Positions 10,288 to 21,446 of a stretch of DNA of 64,000 nucleotides are shown here, in pieces. The position numbers and the translations under genes were made by a program. The first letter of the stretch is position 1. Each line of letters opens with the position of its first letter. A model generated the notes under the pieces. The model was not told where the DNA came from. It ran no database searches and saw nothing but the letters and a program-made list of their open reading frames with translations. The stretch is from Heterostelium multicystogenum (lineage: Eukaryota > Evosea > Eumycetozoa > Acytosteliales > Acytosteliaceae), in the NCBI GenBank assembly GCA_003667245.1, contig RCNN01000009.1, positions 62,001 through 126,000 on the forward strand, given 5' to 3'.

Positions 10288-12482
10288 TTATCTTCTATAT
10301 CTGTATCTCTTAAAGTTGAACCAAACATGTAGTACACCTCTTTCAAATACACATTTGTATCCTTTACGATGGGATTTTTCCCATTCTCTATCAACAATTC
10401 TAAATGCAATATCTTCATAGGGTGGTCCAGCATGGAATCTAAGTATCTTGGTATCTGAACCATCGTCTGATGGCTCAACAAAGTAGGTTGGTGATTTAGT
10501 CTTATCAATTAAATCAGGATAGAATATCTAAATGATGGAATTAGTATTGTTGTTCAAATAGAACATAATTGTATAATATACATACATTAAACTTATAACC
10601 CTGTACAATTTTAGGTGGTGGATTATCATGGTCATAGTGAGTCTGATTGTATTTGCTCCAGTCATAACCTGAATGTACACGATTGTAGAACTTTGGCTTT
10701 CTAGGACGATATTTGTCATGCCATGCATAGTGTTTAGTTGCCAATTCTACCTCATTATCGAATTTCTCCTCTTTTTCTTCGTCCATGAATTTCTCTGCTT
10801 CAATTCTGTAGAGATCATCTTCAGTCTCATTTCCTGTCAAAACAACTTCTTTAGTCTTCTTTTCATCGTCAGGCTGAATAATATATCCATTTTCATTAAC
10901 AAAGCTATTGAGTCCGCTGGCATTGTTAACTGTACTGGTGGTATCATCTTTGAAGATTTGGTTTCTAATGTTGGAAATAAATTCTTCTGTTTCGATATCG
11001 CTCAACTTTGCCTCTAGATTCTTAACAAATGTTTCACGGATGAATGTCTTTGCTTTATAGATCAAAAGATGCTTCAAAAGTGTCTCCCAGTACTCCACAT
11101 TCATAGCGGAACCAGACTGGAGCTTCTGTGTTATCTGTGTTTCGAGTGTCAACAGTTCAGAATGATTTTTGTTTGAAGAATCTTGGTGATGTCAGATGTC
11201 ACCGATTGATGCACTCCACCAGTGTCGTTGTCATCTCCACCGCTCTTCTTGTTTGTTTCAAAATCCACCAGAGTTCGACACGCTTGCCAAAAGTCTTGGT
11301 TCTTCATGTCAAGATATTCAAATTCGCGTATATTGTCATCCAGCTCCTCCAGCGCCTTGATATCCAATACACTAAACAGTCTTGAAGGAATCAGTGTTTC
11401 TGTGATTGGAAGCGAGTATTCACCATGTAGAGTGTATTGTACAGCATGTCGATAGGACGTGGACGTCCTTCCTTTATACGCTTTTCGCTCTTCATACGGG
11501 CCTGTTGAAGGTGGAACTCTTCCTCTTTCTTGGCAAGCTCCTCATTGTTTCTCGCTGTCCTTCAGTCTTTGGAGTCTGTCTTTCTCCTGCTCCCACAATT
11601 CACGCTCACGCTCTCTCTCCTCTCTGCGCTTTTGGCCTTCTCCAGCTCTTCTTGGATCTCCTTCTTCCTGTTCCTTTCGTATTTGTCCTCATAGTAGTCT
11701 GCGTCCATGCCTGATTGATCAACTTCTCTTTCTTTGCTTTCCACACAAACTTATCGGTGAGATAGCGTCGTTGAATGGATTAACTGAGTTTGAGTATCCC
11801 GACACGACCTTGCTACTTGAGCCATTGTCTCCATCTTTCTGCTTTTCTTTGTCTATTGAGCTTCTCATCTTTCTTTGCTCTTTTTTCAAGTCTTCTCTGT
11901 CTTCTTTCCTCAGGTGTTTCATTTTGCTTTCTCAACTCTTTTTCTCTCTTCAACTCCATTTTTATTCTCTTCTTTCTTCTTTACTTAATTTATCATCTTC
12001 ATCACTTGATTCTCCACTACTACTACTATCATCATCTTTATATTTTCTTTTCTTTTATCATCTCTTTCTCTATCTTATCGTCTCTATCTCTATATTTATC
12101 TTTTTCTCTACTTCTATCTCTGTCTCTATCTTTTTCTCTTTCAGAATCTCTATCTCTTTCTCTACTACTTCTATCTCTGTCTCCTTCTTTCACTTTCTTT
12201 ATATCTATCTCTATCCCTATCCTTGTCTCTATCACTATCTCTATATTTATAGCGATCTACATCTCTTTCTCTGCTTCTATCTCTGTCTCTGTCTCTTTCT
12301 CTATTTCTTTCTCTTTCTCTTTCTCTTTCTCTACTTCTATCTTTTTCTCTTTCTTTACTTCTATTTCTATCTCTATCTTTACTTCTATCTCTATCTCTAT
12401 GTCTGTCTCTATCTCTACTTCTATCTCTTCCTCTACTTCTATCTCTACTTCTATCTCTATCTCTATAATCTCTACTGCTCAT
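10288..12482 (-). CDS. cactin: Cactin, spliceosome-associated protein, with many frame breaks
   Basis: The C-terminal exons (10586 upward and 10288-10527, separated by a 58-bp intron) encode the highly conserved cactin C-terminal domain: 'HDKYRPRKPKFYNRVHSGYD', 'KYNQTHYDHDNPPPKIVQGY', then 'ILRFHAGPPYEDIAFRIV' and the invariant end 'WFNFKRYRYRR'. Upstream lie the middle-domain blocks 'GYSNSVNPFNDA', 'EEEFHLQQARMKSEKRIKEG', 'RPRPIDMLYNTL' and 'NQDFWQACRTLVDFE'. The N-terminus, starting at ATG 12482 (MSSRDYRDRDRSRDRS), is an Arg/Ser/Asp/Glu repeat domain. Cactin acts in pre-mRNA splicing in fission yeast, plants and animals, in the nucleus. The blocks lie in different frames and need at least ten one-base corrections between 11160 and 12190, mostly in A or T runs. 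Corrected length is about 715 residues, near the family norm. I read this as sequence error over an intact gene, though a recent pseudogene cannot be excluded. Confidence 0.8.
12050..12480 (-). repeat. Coding RS/RD-type repeat tract in cactin N-terminus
   Basis: Nearly perfect tandem hexanucleotide-like repeats (plus-strand units tctatc/tctctt) encode alternating Arg with Asp, Ser or Glu on the minus strand. This is the RS-like domain of cactin. The reverse frame produces an artefactual Leu/Ser/Phe-rich open frame on the plus strand. Confidence 0.75.
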
Positions 12483-12668
12483 TTTGATATGATAACAATT
12501 AAAAGAACAAAAATGAAACACTTAATTTCAAACTAATCTAAGGTTAACAACTATCGTTTGTGTTAAAAAATAGCAATGTCAAATCCTATTTATTATTGAA
12601 TTTTTAACAATAAATATTATGTTTTAATTATAATATTTATTATTATTATATATTAATATTGAGGAGAT

Positions 12669-13296
12669 ATGAATGAAAGAACTATTAGAGCTGTATTTGA
12701 TGATAAAACAATAACGTTATATCAAGCATTCAATTATGATATCGCTACATATGCTGTAAAGAATCAGTCGTTTGTTGGCTGCCCTTCCTTCAGGTTGACC
12801 AGAATGACCTGGGTCAAACCATCGTTCTTGTGGATGATGTACAGAAGTGGCTGGGCCTCCAAAGACAACCAAGAGCATATATTGGCCATCAGGGTGAAGC
12901 GATCTGCTTTCGAGTGGGCACTACGAAACTCCTCGTTGTCACAGCATCACCCAAGTGCTGCAGCAAAAGATGACGATGAATTGAGAAAGTCACGTGAACA
13001 ACTACTCTCAAAACCCGTTCGAATACAATGGGATCCTGAGAAAGATATCGATTTTGAAACCGCTTCCCTATAGGTCCATACAAATTGGACTGACTGGCGA
13101 GGCTGTACCAAGTACATCAATGAATGGATCGTCTCAGTCGAAGACATCACATCAAAGTGCAAGAGAATACATCAGATGTTTGCTGGCTGGACACAAAGAA
13201 GATGCCAAACAGGAGCTACCGCTCGAACGAGAGTATCCAATCGAAGATCAAGATATAATAGCAAATATCAATCTCTCTACTGGCCATTCTCAATAA
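12669..13296 (+). CDS. DUF4291 family protein, three frame breaks
   Basis: The protein matches the DUF4291 family along its whole length: 'RTIRAVFDDKTITLYQAFN' at the start, the hallmark 'RMTWVKPSFLWMMYRSGWA', 'HILAIRVKRSAFEWALRNSS', 'KPVRIQWDPEKDID', then 'LKPLPYRSIQIGLTGEAV', 'KYINEWIVSVEDITSKCKRI' and the terminal 'ELPLEREYPI'. Function is unknown for the family, which is common in bacteria and fungi. The conserved blocks are split over frames at the TTTT run 13052-13055, near 13105 and at the TTT run 13179-13181. Net correction gives 208 residues, the usual family size of about 200. The start ATG at 12669 is 186 bp from the divergent cactin start, so they may share a promoter. There is no intron. 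Confidence 0.75.
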
Positions 13297-13659
13297 ACAC
13301 CAAGTTTATTTAGGAGTATGTCATCAAACCCTATTTTACGAATCTAGAATGGACGATAATCAAGCTTTCTGGAGACTCTGACACTAGATTAATCTAGATA
13401 AACCATCCACCCGTTGTTCACATTTGAAAGAACCATCTAAAAGTTCAAGAATTTATGAAAAGGAACCTCTCTATAACTCTCACAAACTTTGAACAACTTA
13501 AGCAGTGGAGGTAATCATATGAAAGGAAATGATAAAGTAAATCATATCACTCTCCGACTTCAGCTTATTTCTCATTATAATAATAAACAACTAAAGTAAG
13601 AAAGTAGTGTAGTGTAGTGTTGTATAGTGTAGTATTACTTGATTTATTACTATTACTTA
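13297..13659. other. Short convergent intergenic region with palindrome
   Basis: 363 bp between the 3' ends of convergent genes. It contains a perfect 14-bp palindrome CTAGATTAATCTAG at 13384-13397 and a degenerate (GTAGT)n tract at 13605-13635. No gene is seen. Confidence 0.5.
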
Positions 13660-14993
13660 TTATTCTCTGAAGAAATAATATGATTTTGAAGATGGACAAT
13701 ACTTGAAAGTATTGTTGTTAATGCTATCGCCGGATTGTATAAAATTGGTTGGCGCACTGTCAAGGGCAAGCAGTGGGATATATATGGTACGAATGCTCTT
13801 GTTATACGTTTGAATATTGCTTAGGATGCTGCTGAGTTTGGGAGCGTGGAATATTTAGGAAATAAAGCGATTCAATCGAGGTGTTAGAATAGAGCGATTG
13901 CATCAATTCTTCGCTGTAGTCGCATGTCAGGCTCCTCAGTGATTTATTCTCGGCTATGAATTGGGTGGACCATCTTGTTGTACTTTTCTCTCCAGTCCAG
14001 TGAACGAAAGCTTCAAGTGTTCGATCTGGGACCGGCTACTGAGTAGCAGCTGGTGGGCGGCATCGATGGAATTCGAGTTGAAAGGCTCCAGCTCCAATTC
14101 TCTGACATTTAGCTTAATTTCACATTGTTGTTGATCATGATGATCGCTGTTGTTCCGTATTGGCAGAAAATAGAGTGGTGATAACTTTAAGTATGATATG
14201 CTGGGCATGGACGATATCCACTGTTCGAGGTGCCCTTTGTATCTGAATTCCAGAGGTGATTGTATTTTGGGAAGTGAGAGTCGTCTGATGTTTTGGTTGC
14301 CAGAGAGTGATTGCTCAAGCGAGTTGAATTGGTTGCATTTCGATAGGTTAAGTGATTTTAGATTTGGAAAGGTTGAAATGTGTCGTCCAAAGGCCGCCAT
14401 GTCGCCACGTGCCCATATGTCCAGAGTTTCCAGCTGAGCAAAATGCAATGGCGTCAGATTCTTCATCATCAATTCCAATCCACCGCTGTCAATTATACCT
14501 AAGGCCAGGTGCCTCAGAGTGGCTCGCTTGCTAAACATAAAGTCTATGATTGGCTGCCAGTTTCCAATCATTATATTTTGAATTTCAAGGTATTCGATGG
14601 GATTACTGTTGCCACTTTGCATTGTCAATCCGTTGAGAAATGCAATGATGCTCTCGTAGTTGTCGATTGGATTGAGCAGCGAGAGTGAAGTGAGTGAGTT
14701 GATGCGCGGGAGCATGCTGAGAGTCTGGCTGAGAATGTCAGACTTGATCGTCAGCTTCGTCAGATTGATAGGTCGATATTCTGGAACTTGGCAGCATCGA
14801 GTGGTGAGTCTATTGCTTTGATCGAGTGTATTGATTTTAGCACTGAGTACCTCGAGCCCAATATGCAAAGCCAAATCATCACGCTCCCTGTATCTCAACT
14901 TATGGTAGAGTTTCGAAACCATATTGTGAAATGACCAACTCACGAGTGAGAGAGAAAGTTTTCCAACTTTTACTCAGAACCGAAATCCTCCAT
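13660..14993 (-). CDS. F-box/leucine-rich-repeat-like protein, frame breaks
   Basis: The main open stretch (13954-14943) has the look of dictyostelid F-box/LRR proteins: an N-terminal 'LSLSLVSWSFHNMVSKLYHK' like the end of an F-box helix bundle, then leucine-rich units such as 'LTKLTIKSDILSQTLSMLP', 'LRHLALGIIDSGG', 'LETLDIW', 'FPNLKSLNLSKC', 'NIRRLSLPKI' and 'QIEHLKLSFTGLERK'. The frame continues after a shift near 13968 ('STQFIAENKSLRSLTCDYSE') and a second near 13845 to a stop at 13660. At the 5' end a further one-base correction would connect to an ATG at 14993 (MEDFGS...). The corrected length of 444 residues is a multiple of three. Such proteins often serve as substrate receptors of SCF ubiquitin ligases, but no partner or substrate can be inferred. 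The 5' end is the least certain part. Confidence 0.55.
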
Positions 14994-15683
14994 ACAATGT
15001 TCCAATATGATTATTTTTACTACATATGGTTAATCTTATATTATTTATAACTTTGGTCACAATCATTATTATTATTATTATTGATACAAGTTAAATTTGG
15101 AATTTGTGTTGTACCAAGTGACTTGGTTGGTATCTGCAGATTCAACGTTGATGTTGGATGAGTAATTATTGTTGTAGATGGCATTTTAATATATTTAGAT
15201 AAATAATATAGTTTTGATATATTATTTAATATACTATTGAATTAATAGATTTATATGGAGAATGATTATTGGATGGATTTGATGGATTGAAAAAATACTG
15301 TGTACTTTCTAATTAAATAAAATTCGAAATAATTATTACTACAATGTAGCAGTTTGTTATACTGTTGAGATATATAATAAATAGAGAGAGAGATGAGATG
15401 AGATGATGTTACTTGTTTAAATATAGAACTTAGTTTGGTTTACCAACAAAAACAGTGTATCAAAATTATGATAGAGATGGATGGATTGGGTGCTGGAAAT
15501 TTGATTGTTTTAGTGTTGGTTGGTGAAAATGTGTGTGTGTTTCTTTTTGTTTTTTTTTTTTGATTGTATTTGTTTGGTTATTATTACTACTATTATTATT
15601 ATTATTATTATTACTTTTAGTATTACTAATTTAATTCAAACGATTGTTGTTTATTATTGAAATTTAACACTTTGGTTTGTATT

Positions 15684-15720
15684 GGTTTTTGGTTTTGGTT
15701 TTGGTTTTGTTTTTGTTTTG
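15684..15720 (+). repeat. GGTTTT tandem repeat
   Basis: Consecutive GGTTTT(T) units form four GG tracts in a row. It is a simple repeat that could in principle form a two-quartet G-quadruplex. Confidence 0.6.
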
Positions 15721-15894
15721 ACTTAGTTAAAATTGTAGTAAACTGCTATTTCACAAAAGCATAGCAAAGCAATAACAATAATAATAATAAAACTAAGAAT
15801 AAAAAAACCAAAGGGTACGACCCAATAGACTTTGATAAGTTCGAAGGTTCACGAACACACTTGGTGTCCTATATACATAAATTAAAATGATGTT

Positions 15895-15914
15895 TTAAAA
15901 AGTTAACTTTTTAA
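15895..15914. repeat. Perfect 20-bp palindrome
   Basis: TTAAAAAGTTAACTTTTTAA equals its own reverse complement. It could be a protein-binding site or a cruciform; no role can be assigned. Confidence 0.7.
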
Positions 15915-16430
15915 TCAGCAACATCTACAACTATTGTAGTTGAAAACTACTATTTGAGAGGTGTAAGGGTAAGGGTGCTGCTCCTGTACAATATTGGACC
16001 TGTTTTGTAGAGGGGCATCAAAAACACTACAGTGGTGTTAAATTTCATTGTTTTATATTTGTGTGGTGCATTTGGGGTTTTTTTGTTTTTAGTTTGTCGA
16101 CTCACACAACATAATAGAACGGTGTTTTGTAACCACCACCAGGTGTTGTTCCCGAAATTTAATATTTTGAATTTTAAATAATAATAATAATAATAAATTA
16201 AAACATATTAAAAACAAAAATAATTGGTAATTATTTATTTAATTTATTATTATTTAACGAAGTTAAAAAAAGTTATTATTAATTAAAATATGATCTGTGT
16301 TGTTGGATACTAAAATAAATAAAAAGTACTTTAAGGGACTCTTAAAGTTTCCTCTTTGGTTCAGATTGATTAGATTTCATTTATTTCAGATAAAGGCGCT
16401 TTGAACTTGACATCACAACATGCGACACAC

Positions 16431-16463
16431 ATCGACGTCGATGACGATTAAGACTGTCGTCAT
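16431..16463. repeat. Palindrome followed by a hairpin
   Basis: ATCGACGTCGAT at 16431-16442 is a perfect 12-bp palindrome, and ATGACGA (16441-16447) pairs with TCGTCAT (16457-16463). The patch is GC-rich against its surroundings and lies about 550 bp upstream of the ABCG transporter start. Confidence 0.5.
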
Positions 16464-17006
16464 AGAATTAATTAATTGTCAGACTTGAAACTTAAAGTTC
16501 TAATCTAAAAATAAATATCTGATCATCTGAATTGTATAGTGCGCAGTGTAATTACAACCCAATTAGAATATATTAATAGATAGATAGTTAGTTAGTTTGC
16601 AACGTAATGTTGACATACAATGATCTAATGCTATTGATCACATTTCTACAATCCTTTCTTATAAGAAATTCACTAAAAACTTTAATTTGAAAGAAAAAAT
16701 ATCAGTGTCAAATAATAATATCGTGATGTCCCGGAGTTTTGTTTGCTTAGAAAAAAAATAACACTGAAAATGATGCCAGTAAGCCCATTTCAAGTTGCTT
16801 GCTGGCATTTGCGTGGTTATTTTAAAATCTGTAGATCATTATATAAATAACTTTTATTCTAAAAATATATATAGCTTATATTTTTACAAATATTCATTCG
16901 ACATTGACACAACACACTTATACAACACAACATCTTACTTATAAATAAAAGTTAAGGCACTTAAATTCTACCTACATTTGAAACATATTATTTGAATTAA
17001 ATAAAT

Positions 17007-19195
17007 ATGGAGATTGAAATGAAGGCAGGCAATGATCATGATGATCATTATGGTCAAGATGATCATGGACCGAAAATATCAGCTGCGGAGCTGGATGTGG
17101 CAGGAACAAAGGCACCTTTGGCAGTTACATTTGAAAATCGAATGGACTACACTTTTAAATCGATCAATCATTATGTAAATATCACTGAGAAACGTGAGGG
17201 TAAAAAGGTCAAGGTGTCAAAACAAATCCTACATGACATCAATGGAACCGTCAAAGCAGGTGAAATGTTGGCAATTATGGGTCCATCAGGAGGTAATTAT
17301 TCACTTTAGAAAGAACTTAACCAATATTCCCTACTTACCCACCTATAATCCAATAGCCGGAAAGACAACACTCCTAGACATTTTAGCACACCGTTTGCAA
17401 ATCAATGGAACCGGTACTCTCATGCTGAATTCAACTGCAGCACCTTATAAAGTATTCAAAAAGCTCAGTGGCTACGTTACCCAGTCCGATACACTATCAG
17501 CCGCCATGACTGTTCGGGAAACTCTTCGATTCTACGCCCAGCTTAAAATGCCAAGAGACATATGTATGTATATCCAATTGATTCATATTCTGTTGCATTC
17601 CTGTAAACTAACGCTTTAGTTTAGCATATGAGGAGAAAATGAAAAAGGTTGAAAGTGTAATCAGTGAAATGGGATTGAAGCGTTGTGGAAACACATTGGT
17701 TGGAAATGACAAAATTCGTGGAATCTCTGGTGGTGAGAGAAGAAGAGTGACCATCGCTATTGAGCTGCTCACAGGTCCAAGTGTATTGTTCCTCGATGAG
17801 CCGACCTCTGGTTTGGATGCCTCTACATCATACAGCGTTATCAAGGCAATTAGAAAACTAGCCAACTCTGGAAGAACAGTAATTTGCACCATCCATCAAC
17901 CTCGTCTCAATATATACGAGCTTTTCGATAAGCTGTTGCTACTTGGCGAAGGTTCAACTATCTACAATGGCGATGCCAGGACTGCTGTGAACTATTTCAA
18001 CGAGCTTGGTTATGAATGTAATGCAAAAACCAATCCTGCTGACTTTTTCATGGATCTTATCAATACTCAGATCGAAGATGATGACGATGAAGAAGGTTTA
18101 GATTCAATGGAAAGCAGTGTCCAGCGCGTTAAAAAAACTTACTCCAGAGGAAATTGCCAGGCTTAAGAAAGTGTATGCTGAGAGCCAGCAATGTCTGGAG
18201 TTGAAGCAGTCAATTGAGGCACTGGAGTCCAATCCTCAAAAGGAGATTACTTATACCAAAACAAGGAGAGCATCATTATTCTCGCAATATAAGTTATTGA
18301 TGGTTAGAGAGCTGCTAAATCTCAAACGTAATCCAATGTCCCAGAGAATCCAGATTATGTCATCCATTTTCCAAGGATTGCTTTGTGGTTTGGTTTACTA
18401 TCAATTGGGCAATGGACAAACTTCAATTCAATCGAGAACCGGTGTTCTAGCATTTGTAATCATGGGAATTGGTTTTCCATCTGTTATGTTAACTGTTCAA
18501 GTTTGTATGTATCAACTCAATATCTAGTTAAATCGAACCAATTGATATATTAATTTAACATATTAAATCTAGTCCCAGAAATTATTTCTATTTTCTTAAA
18601 GGATAGAGCTTCAGGTGTATATTCTACTTTACCTTTCTTTTTGGCTAAGTCGACTCTGGATTGTTTAGTTGGATTATTCTCCGCTATTGTTATGGGCACA
18701 ATGGTCTACTGGATGTCCAATCAGAGAATCTATCCATTCTATGCTGCTGCACCATTTTTCAAGTTCCTTTTAATCCTGGTTATGGTTGGCCAAACTGCTT
18801 TGTCCATGGGTGTCTTGATAAGTAGTGCAGTTCCGAATGTTGCAGTTGGAACATCGATTGCTCCTCCATTCATCATCTTATTCTTCTTGTTCAGTGGTTT
18901 CTTTATCAACTTGAATGATGTACCAAGAGGTTGGATCTTCATGCCGTATCTCTCATTCTTCAAGTATGTAATCGAAGCTGCAGTTGTCAATGCATTCACA
19001 GGTATCGTATTTAGCTGCGGTGAGCATGAGAAAATTGGAGGACGTTGCCCAACCCAATTCGGTGAGCAAGTCATAGCGAGAATGGATTACAATATCGACA
19101 GCTATTGGAGAAATATTTGGATTCTAGTATTATTCATTATTGGATTCCGTTTATTAAGCATATGGTGTACTTTCACTCAAGAGTCGTCCTATTAA
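17007..19195 (+). CDS. ABCG half-transporter
   Basis: Four exons (17007-17292, 17357-17563, 17625-18504, 18573-19195) join into an ABCG-type half transporter with the ATPase domain first and the membrane domain last. The first splice rebuilds the Walker A motif 'GPSGAGKTTLLDILA'; further on are the signature 'ISGGERRRVTIAIELL', Walker B 'VLFLDEPTSGLDAS' and the switch 'TIHQPR'. The membrane half shows about six hydrophobic segments, for example 'GTMVYWMSNQ' flank, 'FIILFFLFSGFFINL' and 'IWILVLFIIGFRLL', with the typical 'GVYSTLPFFLAKSTLD' loop. A single extra A in the seven-A run 18131-18137 breaks the linker between the two domains; removing it gives 664 residues, normal for the family, with 'RVKKLTPEEIARLKKVY' uninterrupted. 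ABCG half transporters work as dimers and export lipids or hydrophobic compounds; the substrate here is unknown. Confidence 0.85.
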
Positions 19196-19292
19196 ATTTA
19201 AAACAAAGAAGCCAATTAAAGCTAATCAATAAATAAGTAATAAATAAATATCCATTATGTATTCTATCATTCAATACGTTTATTCGATTGAT

Positions 19293-21216
19293 TTAATTAG
19301 GCTTTTCTTTCTTTTTAATTAAACCTTGCTTCACCAACATTTCATATGTCTTCTTGTTCATTACTTCACCGTTTTCGTCCTCATATTCTTCATCTTTATC
19401 CGCCTTGAATGTTGTTTGCTGCGTTCATTTCCTTGATCTTCTATGTAGCTCCATAGCATCTTTGATCTTTGTAATATGGTGGAAATGAATGGTATTTGGA
19501 ATTCCAATACATGACATACCATATGAATGTCTAGGTTCCTAAAATTTTAGTAAATTTAAAGTTGAAAGATTAGTATTAGAGGACAGGATGTTTTGAAAAG
19601 ATAATATAAGATACTTACTTGAAATGCTTTTCATATGCTTTTCTTCCCCAATAGGATTGATTTCCACAAATCTCACATTTATATTCGACACCGAGCTCAT
19701 GGAATTTTATACCCAGTATGGGATGGGCTTGCCACTCCAATCAACTGGGTAATTTGCAATTCTAAGCTTAATTGGTTCATCATCTATTTCAACTTCATCT
19801 ATTTCATTCTCAATTGTATTCATATCGTCCTAAATTTCATTGTATACATTAGTATTGATAACTTTGTGGTTAAGTGCAATTCCTTCAACTTACTTCGATT
19901 TCTTTGATGCTTCTAGATTGTTTCTTTATGATACTCTCGATTGTTTCTTGGATCTGGTCCTCAAGGAGTTCTCCAAGTTTGCTAATTTTGAACTCCATTA
20001 GTGTTGTTGGTTTTTTTGCTTTGTGGTTGAATGCTATTGCATCGACAGAAACACCCACCATTCTCTTTCTGACTGTTTTTAAGCAACTCCTCTAATTTGA
20101 TATGTTTCTTTCCTTTAAGATGACCATTATATACATTTTCAGATGCAAATAATTTCTTGCATGCTTTACAGTAGAGTGGCGATGAAGTATCGACCGAACC
20201 AGGTGCTGCTGTTGTATCATCTGCCTTTTCACTATCATGACCATTTCCATTACTATGCTTTCCATTTTGGTTGTCCGAATTTTCGTTGTTGTTGTTTGGA
20301 TCAAACTCCTTGTTATTCCACTTCTCCTCGAATTCCTTTTCAGCTGTTTCATTCATTGAAACCAAATCAAACATTGGCTGTGATCGCTCCAAAAATGATT
20401 TTAAGTATTGGTAGAGTTTATCGATGTATCTGAATGTGACGTAGTCAATTATAATTGAGTTAGAATCAGAGGTGTAATCAGCATTATTTCAATCAATACC
20501 TACTGTTTATATTTTTCCATTCTTGAATCGTGATATATCGTTGTAGGTAAATTTACTGAATAGAGATAGATAACTGATGTAATCTAGATTCTTTTGAATA
20601 AATGGTAGATTCAAATACATTTCAAACAGCTCATTGAGATCTAAGAATCTTCCATATGCTTCAATACCAGAGAAAGATAGTGTTGCTGTTGGTGAAACAA
20701 TCGAATCGTTAGTAATGCTACATCATATTCATTTACATTGCTACCTACGGGTATAGTGTAAAACAGAACCGATTCTCTCTATCTCCATGTCTGGGTGCTT
20801 TCTATGATTGTCTTTCAACTCTCTAAGTTTATCATAAAAGTTACTGAATATAGCAGGTCCTTGACCTGATATCGATGCTAAATCTGCCTTTCTTTGTCTT
20901 TATATATATATCATATGATACCAATTAGTATAGATCACAATGAAATGTTCTCTCTATGTTCTTTCACAACATGTGATAGAGAGAGAGAGATGATCTTCAA
21001 TATTAAACAACATACCCATCTTCATCAATGTATATTTTTCTTTAATTCCTTTGCACATCTGATTGATTGTTCCAAGTAGTGGTTTACACTATGACTCTGA
21101 ATGACACTATCCTTTTGTGTCTTTGGTTCTACAGATTGTTCAGCAACAATCATCAACTCATATCTTTCAATAGTTTCATGTAGCTCTCTTGTTCTTTCAA
21201 GTAATGTAGATGCCAT
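19293..21216 (-). CDS. sf3a3: Splicing factor SF3a60 / Prp9 (SF3A3), several frame breaks
   Basis: Six exons (21016-21216, 20749-20897, 20504-20685, 19894-20429, 19619-19829, 19293-19538) encode the 60-kDa subunit of SF3a, part of the U2 snRNP that helps select the branch point. Recognisable blocks in order are '[20 protein letters not shown]' with 'NHRKHPD', '[18 protein letters not shown]', '[11 protein letters not shown]', the C-terminal U1-like zinc finger region '[20 protein letters not shown]', '[17 protein letters not shown]', '[18 protein letters not shown]' and the family ending 'EEYEDENG...[13 protein letters not shown]'. A separate C2H2 finger '[20 protein letters not shown]' sits in the middle, where animal SF3A3 has a SAP-like region. 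About seven one-base corrections are needed, mainly in A, G or T runs; the corrected 507 residues fit the human 501. The start at 21216 ([12 protein letters not shown]) is preferred over an ATG six codons upstream. Confidence 0.85.
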
Positions 21217-21446
21217 CTTTGAATCCCAGACCAATATATGAGATTAGACCTATAACTATAAAGCTATTTATATGAAGGATATAAAGAGATACAGGGAATA
21301 TAGGATTAACTTGTAAGTTGTAAAGTCATAAACTAACAATCACCGACCTACTGGCATTTTCAAAAATTTCAACAACTAAAATCCCTAAATGCGCGCATAA
21401 TGTAAATCAACTTTTGGTTTTATTAGTTTTTGAAGTGAATCAGTGT

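Larger units (their letters stand above)
14994..17006. other. AT-rich intergenic region, divergent promoters
   Basis: About 2 kb between divergent genes. It holds long T and A runs, (ATT)n near 15590-15613, a GGTTTT repeat, a 20-bp palindrome, and a small GC-richer hairpin near 16431 (listed separately). I find no coding exon or tRNA. Confidence 0.55.

Noticed and set aside
11459..12536. Very long Leu/Ser/Phe/Tyr-rich open frames on the plus strand
   Set aside because: They are the reverse reading of the RS/RD repeat of cactin; the minus strand has the conserved protein.
15840..15860. tRNA-like GTTCGAAGGTTCACGAAC segment
   Set aside because: The five-base stem resembles a T-arm, but there is no acceptor stem, D-arm or anticodon arm around it.
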